64,000 nt of DNA from Saprospiraceae bacterium. GTDB lineage: Bacteria; Bacteroidota; Bacteroidia; Chitinophagales; Saprospiraceae. Below the pieces are notes generated by a model. It worked only from the letters and a program-made list of their open reading frames with translations, was not told the DNA's origin and did no database searches. Location: assembly GCA_029251525.1 (NCBI GenBank), contig JAQXDE010000005.1, positions 62,001 through 126,000 on the forward strand, written 5' to 3'. The translations under genes and the position numbers were made by a program. Below are positions 55,101 to 63,100 of the stretch, piece after piece. Within the stretch, counting starts at the first letter, position 1. Each line of letters begins with the position of its first letter.

Positions 55101-58100
55101 ATGGATCCTTTGAAATTGATTTGAATTCGATTGAAGGTTGTGATAGTTTGGTGACATTAAATTTAACGGTCAATCCTGTTACTCAAATTACATTAGATGA
55201 ATACCTCTGTGGAGGTCAAACTTTTACAGTAGGAAATACAACTTATGATACAACTGGCGTATACGTGAATAAATTGTTATCATCGCTTGGTTGTGATAGC
55301 GTAGTAATACTAAATTTGGTTATCGATGATATTTTAGAAATTAATTTAGTAGAAAATATTTGTCCAGGAGAATCATTTGTTGTGGGGAGTTCGATATATA
55401 CACAAACTGGGGTTTACCAAGATACTTTGGTTGCCTTAAATGGCTGTGATAGTTTAATTACTTTGGATCTAACGCTAACAGAACAGTATAATATTTTGAT
55501 TCAAGAATCAATTTGTTCAGGAGAGGAGTTAGTAATTGGTGATTCAACATATAATTCAAGTGGGATTTATTTTAATGTAATGCAATCAGTTAATGGCTGT
55601 GATAGTATTATTACTCTGGATTTAACAGTCAGTGCAATTTATTTGGAAAATATAGTTGCAACCATATGTGAAGGTGCAACTTATGAAATTGGTGACTCAA
55701 CATATATGGCTACTGGAGTTCATACAACTATTTTGACTTCAATAAATGGATGTGATAGTATTGCTATTCTTGACTTGACGGTGAATGAAGTTTTCTCTGA
55801 AATGATTGTTAAAGAAATTTGTTTTGGACAAAGTTATCAAGTTGGAGGAATAAGTTATACGTTAACAGGAGTATATACTAACAATTTGGTATCCGTAACT
55901 GGATGTGATAGTATAGTTGTTCTAGACTTAACTGTTCATGATGTAGTAAAGGATGACATTGTTGCAGAAATCTGTTTTGGAGAGAATTATGTATTAGGTG
56001 ATTCAACATATACAACAAGAGGAATCTATGTGCAATCATATACAACCGTAAACGGGTGTGATAGCATAATCACATTAGATTTGACAACTTTAGAAGAAAA
56101 TAAAAATTCAATGGTTGCTTCAATTTGTCAGGGATCAAATTATACAATAGGTGATTCAATTTATACCACAAGTGGAATTTATACAACAGTATTGACTTCA
56201 TCAGTGGACTGTGACAGTACGATTATTTTAGACTTATCAGTTAATCCAAATATTGGAACTTATATTTCAGTTTCAATTTGTGAAGGAGAAGATTATTTTG
56301 TTGCAGGTGGAAATCAAACCAACGCAGGAATTTACTTAGATACTTTATTATCTATTGTAGGATGTGATAGTATCGTTACTACAGACTTAAATATCTTATT
56401 AAATACAACCACTAGTTTACAAGAGGAAATATGTGAAAATGATTTCTACATTTTTGCAGGAGTTCAATTTACAGAAAGTGGGATATATTCCGATACACTT
56501 ATCACTGACAACGGATGTGATAGTATAGTTGTATTGGAATTAAATGTTTTATCAGAATCAGTTGATAGTGTTCAAGTTTTAATCTGTGATGGAATTGGAT
56601 TTGAATTTGGAAATGAAATTTATTTCGAATCTGGAATATATGATCAGAATTTTACTTCCTCGAATGGTTGCGATAGCTTAATAACCTTAACATTAACCGT
56701 AGCAGATATAATTATGCAAGATCAAGTTGCAACGATTTGTTCTTACGAATCATATGAATTTGGAAATGAAATTTTGACGGAGTCTGGATTATATTCTGAT
56801 ACATTGATTTCTATCTCTGGATGTGATAGCATCGTTAATTTAGATTTAACAACTTTATTTCCTGCCAGTGAGAATATAAGCGCAGTAATTTGCTTTGGTG
56901 ATTTATACCCTTTTGGAGATACAAGTTATCAAAGTTCCGGGATATATGAACAAATTTTGGTGGCATCATCAGGGTGTGATAGCTTGGTAACTTTAAATCT
57001 TTCAGTTATTCCTGATTTTCAAATGCCAATATCAGCAACACTTTGTGCCAATGATTATTATCAAGTTGGGGATTCACTATACAATCAGTCTGGATTTTAT
57101 TCGGATACCTTACTATCCATAACAGGATGTGATAGTATTATTGTGTTGAACTTGAATGTCCTTCCCATTGACGAGGAATTGGTTGAGGCAATTATTTGTG
57201 CTGGTGAAATATATCAAATTGGTAGTAATGCTTATAATACCTCTGGAATTTATTCTGATACCCTTGTTTCTATTAATGGTTGTGACAGTATTACAAACTT
57301 AGTATTAGAAATTATGGATATTCAACCAACTGTAATTTATCAAAATCTTTGTGAAGGTGATAGTATTATTTTAGAAGGAACCTATCAAACAACAGGAGGT
57401 GTTTTCACAGATATTCTGCAGTCTGTTTTTGGATGTGATAGCTTGGTTCATACTTATGTTACATTATTAGACAATGCCACTACTTATGTTCAAGAAATAA
57501 TATGTAATGGAGATAGTATTCTAATTGTGGGCGAGTATCAATTTGAGGCAGGAGAATTTATGGAAATATTGAATTCGGTGGAAGGGTGTGATAGTATTAT
57601 TATTACAGAGTTAATTGTTGATCCTTCAATTGATATTTATGTGGAAGGGATAGAATTATGTTTAGGTGATGAAGGACAATTATTTGTCGAGGGAGCTGAA
57701 GTTGTTACTTGGTCTCCAACATTGGGTTTGAGTTGTGATAATTGTCCTAATCCGATGGTTTCGCCCTCATCGACAACTACTTATACTGTAAGAGCGAAAG
57801 GATGTTTAGGGGAAATTGTGGAGACGAGTGTTACAGTTTATGTCAATATTCCTCCAGATTTGGTGGTCTCAGATGTTGAAACTATTTTACTTGGTGAATC
57901 TGTTTACTTGATGGCTTCAACTGATGGTTTACAGGATATAGTTACTTGGTCAGATGGAACCCAAACGATTTGTGAAAATTGCAGAGAAATTACTGTAACA
58001 CCTGAAGAAACTACTATTTACTACATTTCTGCTGTTGATGAATTTGGTTGTGAAATGATGGAGGAAATTACAATTAGGGTAAATGAAGCATGCCAATATT

Positions 58101-58375
58101 CAAGGCTACAGATTCCAAATATGATTTCACCAAATGGGGATGGTTATAATGACCGATTTGAAATCAGGCATGAAGGATTTGGTCAGATATCTTTACTTAA
58201 AGTTTTTAATAGATGGGGAGAAGTTATTTATGAAACAAATGATATTGATCAACCATGGGATGGAACATTTAAAGGAGTAGAATTAAATCCAGGAGTTTAT
58301 GTTTATTTTTTGGAAGGTTTTTGTCTGAATGATGAGACATTTATTAAAACAGGAAATGTTACTATTATTAAATAA
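43139..58375 (+). CDS. Giant 5078-residue multidomain surface protein, T9SS type B sorted
   Basis: The start ATG 43139 is chosen over an in-frame TTG at 43076, because a hydrophobic export segment follows directly (IIPIIGTFLLLVLTFPSMNG). Order: a cadherin/VCBS-like Ig domain (DSDPDGD, GTDQFTYEV) interrupted by a proprotein-convertase-type P domain; a first Asp-rich spacer (NNIDDDGDGLVDVFDPDCPC) and FG-GAP propeller; eight HYR-like units, two of them interrupted by inserted domains; a second spacer and propeller; three 51-residue GCDS repeats; thirteen HYR-like units; an Ig-like unit; eighteen GCDS repeats; and a gliding-motility C-terminal domain (IPNMISPNGDGYNDRFEI, FNRWGEVIYE, PWDGTFKGVELNPG). 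Known: CHU_C proteins are T9SS cargo held at the surface. Inference: adhesion or gliding. The PorP/SprF gene follows. Confidence 0.92.
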   Translation: MQIRFKKYFFKDEVGIIPIIGTFLLLVLTFPSMNGARFNPTAEKAEIVDGVLYYSSINPTFHSKYNSFFFILGDPPIANLDTVSVLQGTSVSGNVLLNDSDPDGDVLVLNTTPIIAPMYGTVTLNADGSFTYVPFPYYVGTDQFTYEVCDGNKVDVTNSYDNQTNVIITPFGTPVVSSTITVISGGIVTDVNIPNFYLEHTRDENLIITLTSPSGTEVILVDQVCGDENFDIGFDDESGVDYTNMPCPPDEGGLNQPFEPMSGFDGENSTGDWVFTIYDVVFNDGGFLDFWELDITSLGAAAGTNCETATVTALVYSSSTEICSNNIDDDGDGLVDVFDPDCPCDDDNFLGLCDPQCEYFPPGTPSFDITVEWSSKDSVNTFTPVIGADLDGDNSSIEILGFKGSTTTYVENALFIIDGSNGLTKYTFNSKPLHIFNKGIAFGDVDRDGNGEIYYMIGNEDEDDYRRIACYEYNPSGTNLGGTGTGSFDLQWVSDQRVTCGLAYPFYTVTDNFAVNLADFNNDGFSEVYVGNEIFDAITGTRLAVGGPNNIGNNIYNFYSHEHFHANTIAVDALPDADCTNCAGLELVAGNQVYSVDLSSGVMTVEKELTSAPGYQDGPVSIADYDLDGDVDGIITTTDVDGSYLYIWDLQTETLIGNVHTITDADISTVWYRSASNATIADFDGDNKPEIGVCANYVFQVIEDYQFDISGTGGVAWSLTTTDRSGMTGATSFDFNADGLTEVVYRDENDLRIISGSTGVNLSTFPCGSRTGGEYPIVLDIDNDNETELVCSCADESFARNGRMRAFKSLDYPWVPTRNIWNQYAYFITNINDDLSIPPVQQPHHLVGSPALGSSGRLNSFLKQVGPYNNEGEPVFPASDIIVKIIDGGSVECGLGDSINVILRFYNFGDLSYPAGIPFSVYEGNPENTGHLIGAFDIPTSIIPGDSVDISIRLAVVGLTTPFNLFVIGNDDGSLPLPLDLENDFPATSIGECDFSNNMDSIFIDDCETEDPVLAGVPNDVTIECDETVSVPLVTATDNCSTEMTVIYSFVENSGSCIGSIIRTWTVTDDCGNVATESQTITVQDSEAPFLWGVPSNTTFDCDSQYPAIPDVTATDDCSGVMTITYDTLLVGVGCPYTVTRTWTATDNCNNSVSQSYTLSVLDDELPVITGVPSNITVECKDVPDPANVTVSDNCDNNINLTYEDIYLPNGSYEDNNEVTVPASGKVWNINVSEFGSLSASDFLSFDLSFQSNKGKGRAEFVLINPSGQGIFLVGDYCTGGDCEATEPTPLTWNTTFTRCDTGSPQWNNDDPIPTGVGNFTPHGKTPIDAVPGVSEYLDCFEDFTGPMDGQWQLYARKNQTANGLLRFLGFSFNLGNHPCLEEGTIFRTWKATDDCGNTEVASQTITLEDTTPPIVNTYIIDTTVTCYSDIPPIPVLTVSDCDDNATIIFQGETGSGDCEFEFIRTWLATDNCGNDTIITQTITVKDTIAPVLDPAPADITIGCEDNIPTPADLEATDNCWDEVDIDFSESLNMEVCPFILRRVWIAIDECDNADSVVQIITILDDTPPVLIGIPDDIILDCQDCLQDFENGGFEDNTVTGNWAGVPESQIPGWDTDASDNKIEIQRSGKINGVVSYEGEWHAELNHINNGDLYQTFCVVPTTILQISFAHRHRPAGGNWSDDIMGVYIGPDLNNLTLIETIIGRRNEGWKVHNINYSVPANQPEAIFLFRAIQGSPNNISIGNLIDDINIITIPGTTVVPSVSDNCTDDISFELSEVKTENDCPDNYKLVRAWTAMDDCGNITVDSQVIIVGDFIGPEITGVPQDTIVNCDDVPDAVIILTAIDNCGGDYPVTFVEETTGSDCPSNYNIIRIWTAEDLCGNITIDTQIISVLDTIEPIIYNLPQDLTVNCEAIPDTVGNNIFASDNCNTTQIFFSESIGDTSQVNCEDNLMYTIKRKWVAVDGCDNRDSVLQNITVYCGECCENEIDDDYDGTIDNFDGDCPCNDILTNIGNDYFNLCQPDCEFNPNPAIPFSIVKSFETESEIHSAFTIPLIGDLDGNGETNIVVINADDNGWLGRGITIYNGKTKNVINTHNFVNAAVGVSGPGQIAIANVDTDPQAELFIYASHKNAVTSSKRRRIIRYDFNSDLSTMTETWVSNQAVTGGGRSGGVIGLADFNGDGVAEVYAENDIFNTQTGVRLINGSVSPSGQTWSNNGHGETGITVAADLTDAPGLELAAGTSVFEFDFVNVNGEIGNSYNEIHLGQNNDGFTSIADMDNDGELDVVVATPGLPGTSELYIWNPRTKTLMAEIDLPMNGSSNGVGRTVGPPFIGDVDGDGFAEIGVFRRNLIIIYDYDGTGTLNEKARNTVFDASARTGLTMFDFNQDGISEVVYRGMTTLHVFNISGNIFQELNSFECLSFTGNEYPIVANIDDDPSAELICNCGMSTNTRKGKMVIFESGGDPWAPSRSVWNQYAYNTTNVNNDLTIPKNPQNNATLFGGANRPLNNFYEQATLYDENGIPIFPASELEVLFEFGNFSLEGVEVCEGADINIEMNINNNGNVPSGDTHISYYIGNPFNSPPNATLLSTVEVPSISQNSTSSFNDTIAIDPTLLPLTLYAVLNDNGSNTLPLSFPLNGQVDCAPGNDTFHLFIPDGGFLVDDLEVICFGDSVVQGDNIYYQSGIYVDTLLSILGCDSIVNMEVIVNPTYIVNLQEEICLGEEFVFGDSTYTDQGNYTNVFQSIFSGCDSTVNLNLTVNYLYNDSIKACVCFGNNYEVGDSSYTTSGIHVTSMLSVNGCDSIVTLDLTVSPEPTLIGVPLDITVNCESIPSAAVVSVSDSCNDTMPVNFTELTGIGCPYTITRTWISVDSCNNIVTGTQLIIVEDTTAPVLSNVPNDVTVDCGSLPSAPIVIATDNCVSIMTIDYSEVVSAGCPYTITRTWSAIDSCNNTVTENQVITVTDTIAPVLSNVPTDITVDCISIPSAPIVTVTDDCTSMVIIDYSEVVSFGCPYTITRTWSATDSCNNTVTGNQIITVEDTTAPVLSNVPSDVTVDCGLVPVVPEVTATDNCASIMTIDYYEVVSVGCPYTITRTWSATDSCNNTVTENQVITVEDNIAPVLVNVPIDVTVDCGSVPVVPEVTAIDDCSSAMIVDYNEVISTGCPYTITRTWSATDFCNNLATITQIITVEDYNLPILSGVPSDITIECNEILGEALVTAEDDCSGILPVTFTEVLGTGCPNTITRSWTAIDDCDNEVIETQIITLIDTVNPVFANVPSDITVECNAIPDTAEVTVNDNCTSVVDISFSEIIKTGCPYTITRKWVAIDDCQNIDSIIQVIYVDDNTFPILTGVPNDKTVDCESIPNIPIVTSTDLCSGDLPVLFEEEIGTGCPYTITRIWSAIDPCNNMIVDQQTITVEDNTYPFLVNVPSDVTVNCGAIPDTVIVVANDNCTTNIEILFTEDISNGCPFIITRTWTANDSCGNSISQSQIITVNDNELPTLVGVPNNITVNCEAIPDPAVVSVIDGCWDNLTPVLNEVVSSGCPYTITRTWIASDSCGNYVSETQVVTVKDEEGPVFETPPADITLDCDDSIPPAAELTATDNCSGEEIDGEYIIEDIDFSEVISDGCPFKITRTWTAYDECDNESTVTQVITIEDTTLPTLFNLPNDLTLNCGEIPDTQMVVATDNCDPNLEMVFDEVYSDTICDNTFKITRTWTFTDDCENEIFFTQNIQIQDITAPVFASVPVDMMIPCDSVPELITPTATDNCSDVLVVFEEIETPGDCVDLRLLTRTWTATDVCGNESSVSQNIFFNKCSSEATLVIAPDSIVCEGTDISFEVTLTEGYDTPFYQWQFSTNGMTWMDIVGANDSIFTLNTEIIHAGFYQVIVANDTLEINNTLCSITSNTQSLEVKTLTVENESFELEICKGDSIVVGGSVYFETGNFIDTLSASSGCDSAIINLDLIVFDTYRFFVDSTICEGEFVTVGGMNYFENGSFEIDLNSIEGCDSLVTLNLTVNPVTQITLDEYLCGGQTFTVGNTTYDTTGVYVNKLLSSLGCDSVVILNLVIDDILEINLVENICPGESFVVGSSIYTQTGVYQDTLVALNGCDSLITLDLTLTEQYNILIQESICSGEELVIGDSTYNSSGIYFNVMQSVNGCDSIITLDLTVSAIYLENIVATICEGATYEIGDSTYMATGVHTTILTSINGCDSIAILDLTVNEVFSEMIVKEICFGQSYQVGGISYTLTGVYTNNLVSVTGCDSIVVLDLTVHDVVKDDIVAEICFGENYVLGDSTYTTRGIYVQSYTTVNGCDSIITLDLTTLEENKNSMVASICQGSNYTIGDSIYTTSGIYTTVLTSSVDCDSTIILDLSVNPNIGTYISVSICEGEDYFVAGGNQTNAGIYLDTLLSIVGCDSIVTTDLNILLNTTTSLQEEICENDFYIFAGVQFTESGIYSDTLITDNGCDSIVVLELNVLSESVDSVQVLICDGIGFEFGNEIYFESGIYDQNFTSSNGCDSLITLTLTVADIIMQDQVATICSYESYEFGNEILTESGLYSDTLISISGCDSIVNLDLTTLFPASENISAVICFGDLYPFGDTSYQSSGIYEQILVASSGCDSLVTLNLSVIPDFQMPISATLCANDYYQVGDSLYNQSGFYSDTLLSITGCDSIIVLNLNVLPIDEELVEAIICAGEIYQIGSNAYNTSGIYSDTLVSINGCDSITNLVLEIMDIQPTVIYQNLCEGDSIILEGTYQTTGGVFTDILQSVFGCDSLVHTYVTLLDNATTYVQEIICNGDSILIVGEYQFEAGEFMEILNSVEGCDSIIITELIVDPSIDIYVEGIELCLGDEGQLFVEGAEVVTWSPTLGLSCDNCPNPMVSPSSTTTYTVRAKGCLGEIVETSVTVYVNIPPDLVVSDVETILLGESVYLMASTDGLQDIVTWSDGTQTICENCREITVTPEETTIYYISAVDEFGCEMMEEITIRVNEACQYSRLQIPNMISPNGDGYNDRFEIRHEGFGQISLLKVFNRWGEVIYETNDIDQPWDGTFKGVELNPGVYVYFLEGFCLNDETFIKTGNVTIIK
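46175..49088 (+). repeat. First HYR-like repeat block (8 units, two interrupted)
   Basis: Units of about 76 residues with the pattern G-V-P-x-D-I-T-V-x-C, T-D-N-C, T-R-T-W-T-A-T-D-x-C-G-N, T-I-T-V-x-D and a closing P. Unit 3 is split by an inserted P-like domain (about 46750-47280). Unit 6 is split by a beta-sandwich-like insert (about 47890-48410). Confidence 0.85.
51116..51571 (+). repeat. Three 51-residue GCDS repeats between the HYR blocks
   Basis: Three in-frame units totalling about 152 codons, each with I-C-x-G near the start, a G-x-Y turn in the middle and GCDS-I/T-V near the end. They match the larger array at 54878-57631. Confidence 0.88.
51572..54574 (+). repeat. Second HYR-like repeat block (13 units)
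   Basis: Thirteen consecutive HYR-like units. Four copies of the segment starting GGTTGTCCC (51926, 52154, 52382, 52610) are exactly 228 bases apart and nearly identical at DNA level, a sign of recent tandem duplication. Other units in the block are far more diverged. Confidence 0.9.
54878..57631 (+). repeat. Eighteen tandem 153-bp units coding GCDS repeats
   Basis: 2754 bases, exactly 18 times 153, coding 18 units of 51 residues. Consensus: E-x-I-C-x-G-x-x-Y-x-x-G-x-x-x-Y, then S-G-x-Y-x-D-T-L, then GCDS-I-V-x-L-x-L-x-V. Two Cys per unit are kept in nearly every copy. Confidence 0.93.
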
Positions 58376-58475
58376 AGTTTATAAATAGATTTGGCTTTAA
58401 TAACTGTTTATCAGCTGTCAATGAGTTGAATTCTAAGTTTAAGTTCGATAAAGAGCTAAGAACCTAATTTTAGTT

Positions 58476-58517
58476 AAAAGACATTTGCTGGTCAGCGAAT
58501 GTCTTTTATTTTTTTCT
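58476..58517 (+). terminator. Rho-independent terminator after the giant gene
   Basis: Arms AAAAGACATT (58476-58485) and AATGTCTTTT (58498-58507), extended inward by near-perfect TGCTG/CAGCG pairing, followed by ATTTTTTTC. It lies 100 bases after the stop codon. Confidence 0.88.
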
Positions 58518-58623
58518 CAGGCTACACCTTCAATTTTAAGAAATAAAATGCATTGTAAAACTTTTTTATTTATTAAAAATTGATGTCACACTCTCTTTCA
58601 GTTAAATTAAATAAATAATCCCT

Positions 58624-58639
58624 TGGCATAAAAATTGAA
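58624..58639 (+). promoter_or_regulatory. -24/-12-like site upstream of the PorP/SprF gene
   Basis: TGGCAT (58624-58629), five A, then TTGAA (58635-58639). It has the sigma-54 spacing, but the -12 GC is GA. It is about 165 bases upstream of the start codon. No TANNTTTG element was found in 58518-58804. Confidence 0.22.
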
Positions 58640-58804
58640 CTTTTTAGATTAGGATTTTATTTGAAAAAATGTCCTTCCCTTTAGACAATTTTCCCTTCTT
58701 TCATTTTTTCCTACAAGCATTCTTATCGTTTATTTTCCTAACCAAAAATAAAATTTTGAATGTTGATAAAGTATCCCCGATACTAACCATTTTAATACAT
58801 AACC

Positions 58805-59839
58805 ATGAAAAATTTTTATACAGTAGTAATACTGTTAATGACGCTTGGGGTGCATGCCCAAGATGTTCATTTTTCCCATATCCATGCTTCACCGACCATT
58901 ATGAACCCAGCTATGACTGGACTATTTGATGGAGACCTAAGGTTGATATTAAATTATCGATCTCAATGGAATAATTTCACGAATGGTTTCAAAACCTTTG
59001 CTGCATCAGCAGATACTAAATTAATTAAAATTGGAAAAGATGATTTTATTGGAGCTGGTATGCAATTGTACAAGGATGTTGCAGGAGATTTAGAATTCAC
59101 TTCCAGCTTTGGAGGATTGTCTTTTTCATTACTAAAATCATTAGATGGAAAAGGAAGAAATTATATCTCTTTTGGAATGCAAAGCTCCTACATGAATAAT
59201 AGTGTTAACTATACCAATATCATTTCTCATATCAGCGAACCATTAATTGAAGGTGGTTCTCCTGATAAGATCAATTTTTGGGATTTCTCAGCTGGAGTTG
59301 GTTGGTTTTATGGTTTCGATAATAATAGTATGATTTACACAGGGTTATCTCTCTCTCATATTAATGAACCTCGGGTTTCATTTTTTGAAAATGGAGTTGG
59401 TAGCACTGATATATTGAAATATAGAAATTTGACCATTCATGGTGGAGCGAGTATTCGTTTGAATGACGATATGTCTTTAAAACCAAATTTTGTTTTTAAA
59501 GACCAAGGGCCGCATAGAGAAATACTAATTGGATCTTTTTGGAAATATAAAAAAATGAAAAGTAAGTTTCGTCAGCCAGCATCACTATATTTTGGTGGAT
59601 GGGTGAGGTGGTATCTTGATCAAAGACAAAATGTAAGAGGAACAGATGCATTTATTTTTGCTCTTCGATTTGATTATGAAAAAATGTTTATCACTATTTC
59701 TTTCGATGCAAATGTATCAACACTTAGAAGTGTAAGTGCTGGAAATGGAGGGCCAGAGATTTCAATTGTCAAGATTTTTGACTACGAAAAAGAACGAAGA
59801 AGAAGTCGGAAAGTGATCTGTCCGGCATTTAAATATTAA
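58805..59839 (+). CDS. PorP/SprF-family type IX secretion membrane protein
   Basis: 344 residues. A signal peptide (MKNFYTVVILLMTLGVHAQ, cleavage near residue 19) is followed by the family start DVHFSHIHASPTIMNPAMTG, then LNYRSQWNNF and alternating beta strands with glycine-rich turns typical of an outer-membrane barrel. In Flavobacterium johnsoniae, SprF is encoded next to SprB and is needed for its secretion or surface attachment. PorP plays a core T9SS role. Here the protein lies directly after a giant CHU_C-terminated gene, which suggests a SprF-like partner role. The start ATG gives a clean signal peptide. Confidence 0.92.
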   Translation: MKNFYTVVILLMTLGVHAQDVHFSHIHASPTIMNPAMTGLFDGDLRLILNYRSQWNNFTNGFKTFAASADTKLIKIGKDDFIGAGMQLYKDVAGDLEFTSSFGGLSFSLLKSLDGKGRNYISFGMQSSYMNNSVNYTNIISHISEPLIEGGSPDKINFWDFSAGVGWFYGFDNNSMIYTGLSLSHINEPRVSFFENGVGSTDILKYRNLTIHGGASIRLNDDMSLKPNFVFKDQGPHREILIGSFWKYKKMKSKFRQPASLYFGGWVRWYLDQRQNVRGTDAFIFALRFDYEKMFITISFDANVSTLRSVSAGNGGPEISIVKIFDYEKERRRSRKVICPAFKY

Positions 59840-60126
59840 TGAAAACTGATTAAATAAAATGAATGATTAAAACTTACTATTTATAATGATAGGCTACATT
59901 AATAGCTCCAATATTTTGAGCTAGGACTATTAATTTTTTAAGATTTTTGGTCAGGCCTTGATTAAGTATTCTATAACGAGAATCAAATTATTTGTTTTAG
60001 ATATAATAAGCTGATAATCAATTGGTTCTGTGATATTAAGGGCCTTTAATGGTATAGAATTTGAATTATCCATATTTTAATTAAATAGACAATGCTTTGT
60101 CTTTGAGAAATAAAAAAATAAAGAAA
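59840..60126. other. Gap with no recognisable feature
   Basis: AT-rich, stops in all frames, no hairpin with T run and no consensus promoter. TGTCTTTG (about 60099-60106) is one mismatch from the -7 element, without a good -33 partner. Confidence 0.4.
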
Positions 60127-63100
60127 ATGGTCATTAAAATTTATCGTAAAATTTTTATTGTAATTGTACTTTGCCTTCTTGCTTTGGCGATGAAGGCTCA
60201 ATTAAATTATGAAGACTTTATTTACAATGGTTCCGGTGGTGGAGCTTTAATGGATCAAGCAAGTTCAGTTGCAGTTAGTCCTGATGGCAATTATGTATAT
60301 GTAACAAGTGCCGGATCAAATGCTATTAATGTTTTCAATAAAAGTATCTCGAGTCCTGCTGGACAATTGTCTTTTGTGGAAGTAATTAAAACTGGATTGA
60401 ATGGAGTGCAAGGATTGACTTCTGCACAATCAGTTGCAGTTAGTCCTGATGGAAATAATGTTTACGCAGTTGGAAATTTTGATGATGCATTAGTTACGTT
60501 TGATCGAAGTCATGTAAACGGAACATTGACTTATGTGGATATGTACAAAGATGGATTAGGGGGAGTTGATGGACTAGATGCTCCTTTTATGGTAAAAGTT
60601 AGTCCTGATGGAAAACACGTTTATGTTACAGCAACAGACGATAAAGCGATTTCAATTTTTGAAAGAAATGAATCAACTGGATTGTTAACTTTTAAATCAA
60701 AAATTACGGACCCCTCTTTAAATGTAGTTTTAGGATTTGATATTAGTTCAGATGGGAATAACATTTATGTTGCAGGGCATGCAGACGGGAAGGTTATAGT
60801 TTTTTCTCGAAATTCTTCAACAGGTTTGTTGTCTTACGTTGAAGCGTTTCAAGATAATATAAATTTTGTTGATGGTTTGTCAGGTGCTTTTTCAGTTTTT
60901 GTGAGTCCTGATGGTAAAAATGTCTATGTAACTGGGGTATATGATAATGCAGTAGCTATTTTTGAAAGGGATGTATATTTAGGTACATTGACCTATATGG
61001 GTATTCAGCAAGATGGTCAAAATGGGGTAGATTATTTAGAATTTCCATTTCATATTTCTGGAAGTTTAGATGGTGAATATATTTATGCGTTAGGAGCAAA
61101 TGATAATTCGATTAATGTTTTTGAAAGAAATACGGCTAGTGGACTTTTAACTTTTAAAGAAGCACAGGTAGAAGGAAATGCGGGTGTAGCGGAAATGAAT
61201 TATCCAGTTAATATTGCTGTAAGCCCCGCTGGAGATCAAGTATATATAGCTTCTAGTGGAAGTGGTGCTGCTGTAATTTTTAAAACAGAAAATGATGGTG
61301 GTTTAAGTTTTACTGAAAGCCAGCAGAGTGGGACAGGTGGTGTAACTGGTTTAGGGAAGCCATATTCTATTACAGTTAGTCCTGATGGTAAAAATGTTTA
61401 TGCAGCAACTTTTGATGATAACTCAGTAGTTATGTTTTCAAGATCTGAAACGACTGGTGATTTAACATACATTGATATGCTTCAGGATGGTGAGAATGGA
61501 GTGGATGGATTATATCGAGCATATTCCATTACAGTTAGTCCTGATGGTAAACATGCTTACGCAACTGGAAATAATGATGACGCCTTGGTTATTTTTGATC
61601 GTGATGAAATAACTGGGGAACTTACTTTTGTAGAGAAAATAAAAGATAATATCGCAGGGGTAGATGGATTGAATGGTGCACGATTTGTAACATTAAGTGA
61701 TGACGGAAATTATGTCTATGTGGCAGCATACTATGATGATGCGATTTCAGTTTTTGCCAGAAATGCAGCTACAGGGGAGTTATCTTATATCCAATTGTTA
61801 AAAGATGGAGTCAATGGGGTAGATGGATTGAATGGAGTTAATTCGCTTGCAATTTCTGCTGATGGGAATTTTGCTTATGCAACAGGTTATGCAGATGATG
61901 CTATTGTCTCTTTTTCAAGAGATCCGGTAGACGGTACTTTGGTTTTTATTGAGCAATATAAAAATGGGTTAAATAATGTAAACGGCTTGAATGGGGCACA
62001 TTCAGCTATACTAAGTTCTGATGGAAAAAGTCTATATGCATGTGGATATAATGATAATTCAGTTTCTGCATTTAGTAGAAATTCTTCAACAGGTAAATTG
62101 ACATTTGTTGAAATGTATAAAGATGGAGTCAATGGAATAGATGGCTTAACTGGGGCAAGAGCTGTGGCATTAAATCCAGATGGAACACATTTTTATGCAG
62201 TAAGTGGTGGAGAAAATGCAATTGTTTTATTTGAAAGAGACGAAAGTTCTAGTGCTTTAACCTATCAGTTTAAATATGAGGATGGAATAGATAATGTTAA
62301 TGGATTATCAGGAGCTAGAATGGTAGCGCTTGATCCTCATGGACGTCACATATACGTTGCAGGTGCAGATGATGATGCCATTGCAGTTTTTAGTTGTACT
62401 TATTTTGAAAATATGATGGAAGAAATCTGTCAAGGAGGAAGTGTTACAATTGGAAACAATGTATATACAGAGTCAGGAGTTTATGATGATGTTTTATCAG
62501 ATACATATGGATGTATAAGTCATGTTACCTTGGATTTGACTGTTTTGGAAACCTCAGAAAGCTTGAACGAAACTATTTGTTTTGGAGAAACTTATGAATT
62601 AGGAGGTCAGATTTTGACTGAAAGCGGAACCTACCAAAATACAATAACGAATATTTTAGGTTGTGAAATTAATACAACACTGAACTTGACAGTTTCCAAT
62701 GAAAACAGCACGCCTATGGTTGCTGAGATTTGTCAAGGCGATACGTATAATGTAGGCGCAAATTCATTTTTCGAAACTGGTGTTTATGAAAATATATTGA
62801 CTGCAAGTTCAGGATGCGATAGTGTCGTACTTTTAGAATTGACTGTCAGTCCAACTTCATTTAATGATAATATTTCGATTTGTTTTGGAGATCAATATAC
62901 ATTTGGTAATCAAACTTTAAATTCAAGTGGAACTTACCAAGAGACTTTCGCTTCAAATAATGGATGTGATAGTGTAGTCACTTTACAACTTGCCATAGTA
63001 AGCTCATTTTTTGAAAATGTTAACCAAACGATTTGTGAGGGGGGAAGTTATTCCATAGGAAATTCAACTTATACAGAAGCTGGGACTTATATGAATACGT

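Noticed and set aside
51782-57631. CRISPR-like array suggested by regular repeats
   Set aside because: Units are long, contiguous, in-frame and coding, with no spacers and no cas genes.
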